From: Poronia punctata
Lineage: Eukaryota; Ascomycota; Sordariomycetes; Xylariales; Xylariaceae
Reading direction: 5' to 3'
DNA: 64,000 nucleotides
Assembly (NCBI GenBank): GCA_022579005.1
Contig: MU401538.1
Coordinates: 1 to 64,000 of the forward strand
The translations under genes were made by a program, and so were the position numbers. How positions within the stretch are numbered: position 1 is the stretch's first letter; every line of letters starts with the position of its first letter. Positions 55,756-64,000 of the stretch are shown piece after piece. A model generated the notes under the pieces. The model was not told the DNA's origin, made no database searches, and saw nothing but the letters and a program-made list of their open reading frames with translations.

Positions 55756-57571
55756 ATGAAGTCGATCAAGATGCGTAACCCTTTCAAGCGGAAGGATGCT
55801 AAAGGTATGCCGAAGACCTCAACCAAGGTGAGAGTCGCAACCGGATCGCATGCTGATATTTACCACTCTGTAGTTGGTGACGATACTCCGGAAGGGGTAG
55901 TTGTCCGGAATTTGGTACGTCTGCCTATTCTACCCTATTTATTATCATTCTACATCTGTGCTCCGTCGCACCAAACGAAGACGTACGCTAACTAGGATCT
56001 CACCAGGGAGAACTATTCCACCCTCGCCGTACTGTCTACGACGAATCTGCCGTTTACCTGCACTCCATCGTTGAAGCCGCCGCATCGCCCGAAGCCGCTC
56101 GAATATGCGCCGAACAACTACAGTCGTACCTCGCGCTGAACCCCAGCAAAGAATGGCACAAGGAGGGGACGAAAGAGGTTGAGGCCAGATTCGCGTGGCG
56201 CTATTATGTGATAACCCTATTGGGTATTCTTGCCAACAACCCTGGCCGCACATTCACCCGACATCTAGGCACGGATTTCACCAAAACCGTTCAGAATTTC
56301 ATGGAAAACCGAGTCCCGTACAGTCATGAGTTGGACGGGATGCTGATGCAGAAATTGGATGACTTTGAGGAGCAGAACAAGGACCCGACGAATGATCGAT
56401 ACGATGAAGGGTTGGCGCCTCTTGTCGAGATGTGGAAGAAGCAGAAAGAAGGGAGTAATGTAAGTTGTCGATTGATCTCTACATACGGAGAGGGCGGTTC
56501 TTTGCGAGGCCGGTTCTGACCTTACTTTGTCGTGTAGCCACGCGTTATCGAATATCTGAAGCGTAAAAGGCGTGGCCCCAGTTCCGCGCCTCCGGATGCA
56601 ATGCGTGGTCCCAAGCTACCCTCCCCGACCGAGCTCGCGGGCCGCCTAGAAGAGGGCCGCAACTCGGCAAAGGTTCTACATGACATCATTACGGATACGC
56701 CGCCCGGAAGATTACTTGAGGACGAACTAGTCAAGGAGTTCGTAGATCGCTGCCAACGTGCGAGCCGTAGTGTACAAGGATACATGGACTGCAGGGATCC
56801 AGCTCCGGATACCGAGACTATGGAAACGCTCATAGACACCAACGAGCAGCTGCAGAATGCGTTGAACTTGCACCGTCGTGCCATGCTTAGTGCGCGGAAG
56901 AACATGGATATGATGACACCCCTTGGCAGAAACTTGACGGATTCAGACGAGAGAGGGAGTAGGGACAACGAAATTCAGCCTCCAAGACGAACCTCGCCCC
57001 CGAGCGCCGGTCTAGGCGTACAGCCATCGGCTGGGTCTGGGCTTGGGTCTGGATCAGGGCCTAACGAATCATCGCTTCAAGGCCCGAACGGGAAAGGGAA
57101 AGGAAAGGGGCGGGAATATGAGCCTCTTACATATGCAGGCTCGTCTGCAGGCCCCTCCAGATCACATACGCCATTGGACGAGGGAAATCCGTTCCAGGAC
57201 CCGAACGACGCAACAGGAGCCTGGGAGGCAGGCGGAACATCGGACCGGTATCACAATCAGGAACCCAGGCTTGCCTATGAGCCTTATCATCCGGGTTTTG
57301 ATAGTACGCCGAGCTATACTGGGAGACAAGAAAGCGCAATCGGCAGGGAATCTAGTAAGTTGGCATTTTGAGCTACTCGTACACCCATCAAACGCTCGAT
57401 GCTAATGACGTATACCAACTAGTGCATGGCGCCGTGGGTAATTCTTTGCCTGAAAAGGCGACTGGGGAGAGGCCACCCCGGCACGACGAGGTCAGCGACG
57501 ACGACGACGACGAGAGCGAGCTATATGACCGGCCTTCACAGAAGCAAAAGGAACCTGCCTACCGGTACTAA
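55756..57571 (+). CDS. Lsb5-like VHS/ENTH-GAT domain protein
   Basis: Four exons: 55756-55914, 56007-56459, 56538-57354 and 57423-57571; introns of 92, 78 and 68 nt with GTACGT, GTAAGT, GTAAGT donors and CCAG, TAG, CTAG acceptors. The product is 525 residues. Residues about 30-160 look like a helical VHS-type domain (SAVYLHSIVEAAASPEAA, RYYVITLLGILANNPGRTF, FTKTVQNFMENR). A GAT-type three-helix region spans about 232-325 (ELAGRLEEGRNSAKVLHDII, ELVKEFVDRCQRA, DTNEQLQNALNLHRRAM). The C-terminal part is disordered and holds NPF at 421-423, the ligand of EH domains, and an acidic DDDDDES stretch before the end. Yeast Lsb5 binds Las17, Sla1, ubiquitin and Arf3 and works between actin regulation and endocytosis. 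All splice phases agree. ATG 55756 is the first in frame. High confidence for the architecture. Confidence 0.9.
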
Positions 57572-59247
57572 ACCAATCTGACTGGCTGGGGCTATCGAGC
57601 GTTGGCGCACCGAAGATTGAGGGCGCGAACAAAAGCTGACACGAAATCTATGTTGATGATGCCGCGTATATATATATTTTATATCTCTTTCTAACTGCAG
57701 CGATAGCGGGGGAGGTCAAAACGAGATGCCAACTTAATTATTTTCTTGTGTATACCTCGTCGAAGCAGTTGCCAAAGGATTGAAAGTGATCTATAGGCGG
57801 TACGAGTTGATAATTATGTATTATGTAATGAAGCACATCACCTTGTCATGGAGGTTAGATATATCTCTTTGGGAAGATGTTGAAAGATAATCAGTAGGCA
57901 ACCTGACGCATAATCATTCTGAAGGCGACGTTGGAAATTAACATGATGCGGCATTAAGGTGACCGGGAGCGTCACAGCAGAGCCTCAGTTTGAATCTTGA
58001 TGTTGCACGTGCATCATGAATGATCTCATCTCAAGTTTTGATGTGGATATCTGGTAGGTAAGTTGATTAATGATTTGACTATCAAACGTCGGCAATGGTG
58101 GTGTTGTTGTTGGTCGATCATCCGCTTCTAGATCCTCCCTCTATTATGTCCCGGGTTTAAACGTCTAGGCGTTGGTAACATGACAGACAGACGGTTATAA
58201 CTTCTACCTGTGTCTAACCCGATCCCTCGGGCTATGTAACAAACAGCCGAATTACACATGTTTTTTTTGAACCAAGGGGCTTGATGGTTTGTTTGTTTAT
58301 GTTTGGAATTAATATAGTAGGTATTGGTTAACTGCTTGTTCTAGACTGTCGTGTCTGCGGGCATAAATGGTTATGTTTAGGATAGGTTTGTTGGATGACA
58401 CACAAGATCGTACCTTACGTGTGTACATGCTTATGTAAGACAGGTAGGTACAAGTACCTATCTATTTCAATATGCGCGCTCTTTCTGTTACAGATACCTG
58501 GTAAAGGACCAATAGGAAAGCGAGCGAGCGTTGTCAAATCGCGACTCTGACCTAATATGGTAAGTAGGCTTCCAGCGGTTCCCGGGATGCGGGGGGTGGG
58601 CACGCACCTGCAACCGAACACACAATTCTTGCCGGGGTTCTTATTGGTTGTGTCCAACCGTTTCGGGACATTCTTGCGAACGACTTGCAAAAAAAGAGGA
58701 ATGGAAATTAGATTCTCATCTTGCCTTTACCTATCGGTTAATCAAGCTCATTTTGTTTCCTGGTATGCCTCTACCTGCCGATAGTTATTTTATTGTAAGA
58801 TTGACTGTTGACGGACCGGTAAAGCAGACGATGACGACGCACCTTACAAGTAATATAGGTGATATACCAAGTAATAATGGACCTCAAGAGTCAAGCCGCA
58901 AAATTGGATATTCGGGCCTGTTATCTCGGTCCAGATGTTCAGGGAAACTCGTCAAGGGCTTGGCCTGTCTGATGGACCCATCCGGATGATCAGTGCAGCA
59001 GGACGAGGAAAGTAGGGCAGGTCCTGCATATTGTTATCTATCCACGTCGAAGAAAACTGTGAGTAAGGTTAAGTGGTTCGCGAAATACCCCCTTGAATGA
59101 CAAAGGCATTGTTTCGATACTCTCAGCCGCGTCGCCGATAATGACTCGACCTTCTCTGTAGGGTATCGGAATCTCCAAGATAAAAGAAAAAAGAAAATAC
59201 CTAGCTCACAACCAGAGATGACAATTTATCTTGCCGCCAAGTATGCT

Positions 59248-59475
59248 CTATGGGACTGGGATCCCGTCCGCGCGCTCGGGCGGCCCCTGCCCGACTCCCG
59301 AGCAGGTCCGGCTTCGTGATTCTTGCTGAAATTGGTCTAGCTGATCTGTCAAAGCGATGCCAAGAGCCGTAGCATCCGCCTCGCTCCCTAATTTCAACCA
59401 TACAGCTGGACTCGTTACCTCGACGGGATTGGTTTCTGACATCGGTGTCTTTTTTTTCAGCATTCCCCTAATCAT
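59248..59475 (-). CDS. Possible small hypothetical protein (75 aa)
   Basis: ATG at 59475 opens 75 codons on the minus strand to TAG. The product starts MIRGMLKKKTPMSETNP, has an amphipathic stretch (WLKLGSEADATALGIALTDQ) and ends in a Gly/Pro/Arg-rich tail. No domain is recognised and no intron is needed. The protein-like composition of the middle is the only support; it could be chance or part of a larger spliced gene. Confidence 0.28.
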   Translation of the reverse strand: MIRGMLKKKTPMSETNPVEVTSPAVWLKLGSEADATALGIALTDQLDQFQQESRSRTCSGVGQGPPERADGIPVP

Positions 59476-59566
59476 CTACAAGACTGGGCGTCATGATTTC
59501 TGGACCCGGATCCCTGAACTTCCCATTTTCCTTTCGAGCCGCAGCCCATAACTTTGTCGCGCCACG

Positions 59567-59587
59567 GTCAGTCAGTCAGTCAGTCAG
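59567..59587. repeat. (GTCA)5 microsatellite
   Basis: Five perfect GTCA units and one extra G, upstream of the F-box gene. Confidence 0.92.
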
Positions 59588-59827
59588 CCTTTCCTTGTGA
59601 AAGGTCCCTCTCACTTTTCTCGTTTCTCATGCTTTACTCCTTCATTCCACTACAAACCCAACCCATCCCCCTCCTTCGTAGGAAGACATATAGGTAGGTG
59701 CTTGCTAGTTCCTGTCTACTAAGACTTTTTCGACGCTATGGGAAACTTCAGATTGTCTTGCTCTCATCCCTATCCAGATTATATCTGTCTCAGGCCCGGG
59801 AGAAGCAAGCAACGTGGTCACAGTCAG

Positions 59828-61621
59828 ATGGCAACGTCAACGGTAGTAGTTCGACGGCCTAGATTGTTCCTCGAAGGACTTAGTACCGAGTTACTCGTCC
59901 TGGTACTAGAGCAGGTATGTTTCGCCCCCCTCCCCTCCCTTCCCTTCCTAAGAAACAAGATTTTGTGGATACTTTGCAGCCGAAGAACTAGACAAAGCTA
60001 AGGAATGAATGCCCCCCCAAATTTAGTTAGGGGATCTCGACCGCAGGTCATTGGACGTGGTTCGGTCGTTGTCAAGAAGATTACATGCTATAGGGACCCC
60101 GATCAAGTACCGAAGTCTTCGGCTGAATGGCAGTGTCATAGGTCCCTTGGCAGGCACATATTTCCCGAGTGGCGTTGCTAATATCTGTGCTTACACGAGA
60201 CATGTGATTGTTGATAGTAATCTCGATGCTACCCATGTCAAGACACTATTAGCCAAAATCCAGAACCTATCAACTATAACGTAGGTTATTTTACCTATCC
60301 CCCCCTCATCTCACCCCCACCCCCCCCTGAAAAATACACAACTCTACCCCATGTCCAAAATGTAACAGACTGGTCGACTAAAAACTAACCTACATACTTC
60401 TCTCTAAGTTGGCGATATGTCCAACCTGAGAATTTTCATCACCACGTCTGCTGGATGCCCTCGGAAATCATCTCGCCTCGACATCTCCGGAATAAAGACG
60501 TCAAACTATACATCGAGAATCTACCCCTCCGGGAATTCAACCCCGACCAACCTAATCCATACCTAAGCATAATCCCCACCGAGATTCTCGAATCCCTAAA
60601 AGTCGCCACCCCTTCACCACCCCTAACCGCCCGTCTGGGAAGTCTGAAAACCCTCCTAACAAGCTGTCCTCGGCTCAAGAATTTCTCGTATAACGACAGA
60701 GGCCAGGGCACCAGATTCATCTTGACCCAAAATGAACGTCTACCGGCCTTCGAGGAACTTTCCCTGCAAAGTTACGACTGGGACCATACCCCGACACAAG
60801 TCCGGACGCACTGGGACTTTTCGGCAATCACTCGTCTCGATCTGATAGATGTGCCGTTGGGACCGTTTCTGGATTCCGTCTCTCTTGCGGATTTCCGAAG
60901 ATTGAAAAGATTACGGATGGACGACTTTTCTTCTTCTTCTTCTTCAGCAGCAGGAGCAGGAGCACATCGACGCGAGGATGTCACTAGAAAGATGTATGTC
61001 CTGATAACGCAGATCGAAGCGTTGGTCGAACTGGAGATGACGTGTGACGTGGCTTCTTTCCCTGTCGTGGACGCGCTTACGAGACATGGGGATTCGCTGA
61101 GGAGGCTCCGGGTGCGCGACTATGTCGGGTTCGGCGACGAGGGGCAGATATGTCCGACGATGACGGTGGGGGATCTGAGCATCTTGGCGGGTCGTCTGGT
61201 TGGTTTGAGGGATTTGGAGGTGGATTTGGATCGTCGATGTTGCGATTCCAGGCAGTTTTTGTTTGTGTTGTGTGGGTTTGGGAGATTGGTGAATCTCACG
61301 GTACATACGCAGACGGCGTTGAAACCGGGGCTTGGGGATGATGATGATGATGATGATGATTTGGAGAGGGATGTGGATCTTGGCAAAGTGACGGATATGC
61401 TTACGTTCTTGGTCAGATGTAAGCAAGGGTGGAGGTCCGTCACGGTTAATGTTGGGGGGTGGAAATCTATCATGGTGAGGAGACTTTCGGCTTCTTGGAG
61501 GAGGTTGAATGGTAGTGGGGTGTTTGCTGAACGGTGTTTTGTGCTGGAGAGGGATGGGGATGGGGATGGGGATGGGTATGGGATGGTGGTTAGGGAGGAG
61601 TTTCCGATGGTGGCTACGTGA
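59828..61621 (+). CDS. F-box protein (leucine-rich-repeat-like C-terminal part)
   Basis: Three exons: 59828-59914, 60027-60280 and 60409-61621; introns of 112 and 128 nt (GTATGT..TTTAG; GTAGGT..CTAAG with ACTAAC branch). The product is 517 residues. The N-terminal F-box, RLFLEGLSTELLVLVLEQLG followed by DLDRRSLDVVRSLSRRLHAI, crosses the first junction; this box recruits Skp1 of SCF ubiquitin ligases. The rest has irregular leucine-rich segments (LPAFEELSLQSYDW, ITRLDLIDVPLGPF, FRRLKRLRMDDF, LVGLRDLEVDLDRR) likely to bind a substrate. Low-complexity inserts are a Ser/Ala run (about 280), an eight-residue Asp run (about 420) and DGDGDGDG near the C terminus. An in-frame ATG at 59738 would add 30 residues without domain; I chose 59828, but the upstream start cannot be excluded. 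The substrate is unknown. Confidence 0.85.
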
Positions 61622-63437
61622 TTATCGGTCGTCCAAGGCTCGCTGGTCTTGTCGACAGGGTATCATGATGAACAGGAGTTGGATTTTAAGAGAAGAGGTG
61701 ATTTGGTAGCCTGCTACTACTTCTTTTTTTTATAAAGTTTTGTATATGTGATAGCATGAGTCTGTGGAACGTGTTCTGGGAAAGGGGGGTAATAAGTAAA
61801 TACTTTTGATCACAACAACATTGGGCGGAACACTTGGAAGTACATATCATGGAATAGTATTAGGCTGTCTGGTACCTATTCATATCTTAGAACCCGCGAG
61901 GAGACGTCTAGGTAGTTGCCTAGATATATTTACTCAGCCTTAGCATTTCGACTGATAGTTTTCCCGAATCGCAATGAGGTGGTCTTTTTCTTTTCTTCTG
62001 ACAACTTGTCTGTTGGTGTCTGTCGGCGTGAAGTTTTCATCTTCAAACCCCTGGGAATACATGGAATGAAAACAGTATTATTGTCATGGACCATCTCGTT
62101 GCTGACACTGACCTATGTTGCTTCCAAACTGCGAGACTCATACAGTCGCCAATATATCTATCGTTTCAAAGCTCACTATCATTATCCTGACAGACAGTTT
62201 CCATGTCACGTTTTAAACAATAGGGGTACTTTATTCTTCATTCTTTCTTCTGTATTGGTGTTCAAAACCCGTATTCTAGTTGAATATCGCCATGTAGTTT
62301 CCCAACTATTTACCCATCTCTCGGCCCTGACTCTCGTCTCCCAGCACGTGACATACTTGACGACCTCGGTGTAAAGGATCTTGCTAACATAGTACACTTT
62401 GAGAATGATCCCCTGATCCAATTCAATAAAATGCTATTAACCACGACTAATCGAGTGGTTTGATGTAAAAGCCCCTGAGAGACATTATCCACCACGGCCC
62501 CTATTCCAGATTCTTCAGCACGGACCATAAAAGGGGCTACTACTTACCTACCTACCTCGTAGAAATGTATCTAATACCATACCGTGCGAAAAGGTACATT
62601 GCCTAACGACGACACAATTACTAACACCTGTATTCCTGTGGGCAGAGGGGTGTAAAGCTATAATATAGATACCTAGATATCTTCCCTACCAGGCATGCCC
62701 CCGGTTCATTCTTGCTGTTAACCACAGTGTGTCGATGGTGTAGATAACAGCGATGTCGAATAAATCCAAATGTCGCAAGGACCCTTATATGCAAGTCCCA
62801 ACCTAAAATGTTGCCCCGTGACCAATTGTTTGCAGTGTGTTCCCGACGATAAAACTCGGGCCCGAAATAAAGTGTCATTTTGCGACGAGAGAATGATTCT
62901 TTCAACAAGCTCGGCGAGCGCAAAAGGGAAAGAGGCGGTGGGTCGCTTTGCGCTCTCCTCGGAGTCGAGTAATGTTTACACGGTGGACGGCAAGAAGAAA
63001 GAAACAGGGAAGATGTTGATATAAGATGGGTGTTGCGGACTTTCCCCCCTTAACCCTCCGTAGGGACCTTTATGGGTCGCTTCGAAACCCTGCCCGGTCC
63101 GAAACGCACATACTCACGCAAACAGATAAACCACGGTAAAAGGCATAGTACATTATCACACGGAGGGAAAAAGTACGACACTTCCCCCACGTCAACCACT
63201 GTATAAAGTAGTTTTCAAGAAATACAAGTCCGCAAGACCTAGTAATTTTTACACGGAGCTATATCTAGGCCGTGCAAACCTCGATTCACATACCTAACAT
63301 ACACACGTAACCACATTTTCAGAGGCAAAAAGAAAAAGAGATGGGAATCGGGGACTTAACTCGCCGTTCGAAGGATACACATCACATGCCGACGCAAACA
63401 GGGATGCTTCACATTTTGTGCACTTTCTCTCTCCCCC

Positions 63438-63458
63438 CACACACACATGCGCGCGCGT
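63438..63458. repeat. Alternating pyrimidine-purine tract, (CA)5-TG-(CG)4
   Basis: Twenty-one bases of perfect pyrimidine-purine alternation, half CA and half CG. Such sequence can adopt left-handed Z-DNA under negative supercoiling. Confidence 0.85.
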
Positions 63459-63751
63459 TTTCCTTCCCTCTAGGATTACTCCGCTACGGAATTCCGACAT
63501 TCTTACGTATATCCAGGGGCAAATAAAGTTGTGCGAACTAGGCCGATCCCTCCCGATCCCCCCCCCTCTCTCTCTTACCCGGGTGGCTCATCGATAGGAG
63601 ATGCTGGAATATATAAAAGGGTGAACCTTGTGCTTTTCTATTATAATATTGTTTGCAAGCCAGTCACTTCCTTGGAAAGAGATTCTTTTTATTTTGCCAC
63701 TCTACATACGACCAATACCGGACACGTAGCAAGTTTGAACTACACGTAGGT

Positions 63752-63771
63752 AAAAAAAAAAAAAAAAAAAA
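63752..63771. repeat. Poly-A homopolymer (20 nt)
   Basis: Uninterrupted run of 20 A on the plus strand in intergenic DNA. Confidence 0.9.
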
Positions 63772-64000
63772 GCCGACGTTCTAGATGTCGCATATCATAA
63801 ATCCCTGAAAAGTCGCATCGCATCAGTCATATGACGTTTTTACATGTACATCTCTCTCGCCAGATCTACACGTAAATAGGGGGGGCCCACACGCACCGGA
63901 CTCGCACCGGAGCGGCGTGTGTCATACCGGTAAGGAATCGGGGGTCAAAGATGTAAGGAATACCTAGGTACCTACCACTCCGTGGGTCGGGCCCGGTTGC

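Larger units (their letters stand above)
57572..59827. other. Intergenic region with one small doubtful ORF
   Basis: It includes the 3' region of the Lsb5-like gene, a TATATATA run at about 57667-57676, a possible small minus-strand gene (59248-59475, listed separately), a GTCA repeat at 59567-59587 and a pyrimidine-rich leader before 59828. Nothing else is supported. Confidence 0.55.
61622..64000. other. Intergenic region to the end of the window
   Basis: No gene supported. Frames at 61916-62374 and 62770-63024 are short and without domain. It holds TACCTACCTACC at about 62546-62557, a perfect alternating purine-pyrimidine tract at 63438-63458, 20 A at 63752-63771 and TACCTAGGTACCTACC at 63961-63976. 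Confidence 0.55.

Noticed and set aside
62770..63024. 84-codon ATG-led ORF
   Set aside because: Composition unlike neighbouring proteins, no domain; the length is within chance for this composition.
1..64000. CRISPR array, rRNA operon, secondary-metabolite cluster or bacterial-type mobile island
   Set aside because: No regularly spaced repeats, no rRNA sequence, no core biosynthetic enzyme and no prokaryotic gene structure were seen.

Overview
The window is nuclear DNA of a filamentous ascomycete, most probably a Sordariomycete. The evidence is short GT..AG introns (about 57-130 nt) with CTAAC/CTGAC-type branch sites, single-gene transcription units separated by 1-6 kb, a block of DNA destroyed by repeat-induced point mutation (RIP), and proteins such as an ASH1-type SET methyltransferase and a DUF2439 (Mte1/Dbl2/ZGRF1) protein. 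I cannot fix the order or genus.

Layout. Positions 1-8540 are an extremely AT-rich, ORF-free block with the dinucleotide signature of RIP. A few less mutated islands inside it (about 1590-1800, 2520-2640, 3540-3910, 8460-8600) carry inverted repeats and probably mark element ends or nesting points. From about 8.6 kb base composition becomes ordinary. The interval 8.6-21.2 kb is gene-poor: I support only a small cysteine-rich putative zinc-binding protein (minus, 11176-11493) and a four-helix MARVEL-like membrane protein (plus, 14555-15124). The interval 21.2-62 kb holds nine further genes: an uncharacterised Ser/Pro-rich protein with a reading-frame problem (21242-23248), a BAR-SH3 protein (minus, 24672-26300), a DUF2439 protein (27824-30208), an uncharacterised two-helix protein (31640-33454), a protein with half a zinc cluster and two C-terminal helices (36408-38816), a UlaG-like metallo-beta-lactamase-fold protein (40046-41281), a Tad2-type tRNA adenosine deaminase with a long membrane-anchored N-terminal extension (43189-45626), an ASH1-type H3K36 methyltransferase (50814-53577), an Lsb5-like VHS-GAT protein (55756-57571) and an F-box protein (59828-61621); that is ten loci counting the F-box gene.

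The genes do not form a biosynthetic or defence cluster. Two functional themes recur by chance or neighbourhood: actin/endocytosis (BAR-SH3 and Lsb5-like) and genome/chromatin maintenance (DUF2439 and ASH1). I see no CRISPR array, rRNA or convincing tRNA. The strongest leads are the membrane-anchored Tad2, the half-zinc-cluster membrane protein, the small zinc-ribbon gene beside the RIP block, and the structure of the RIP block itself. All gene models are splice-site readings by eye; no similarity search was run.
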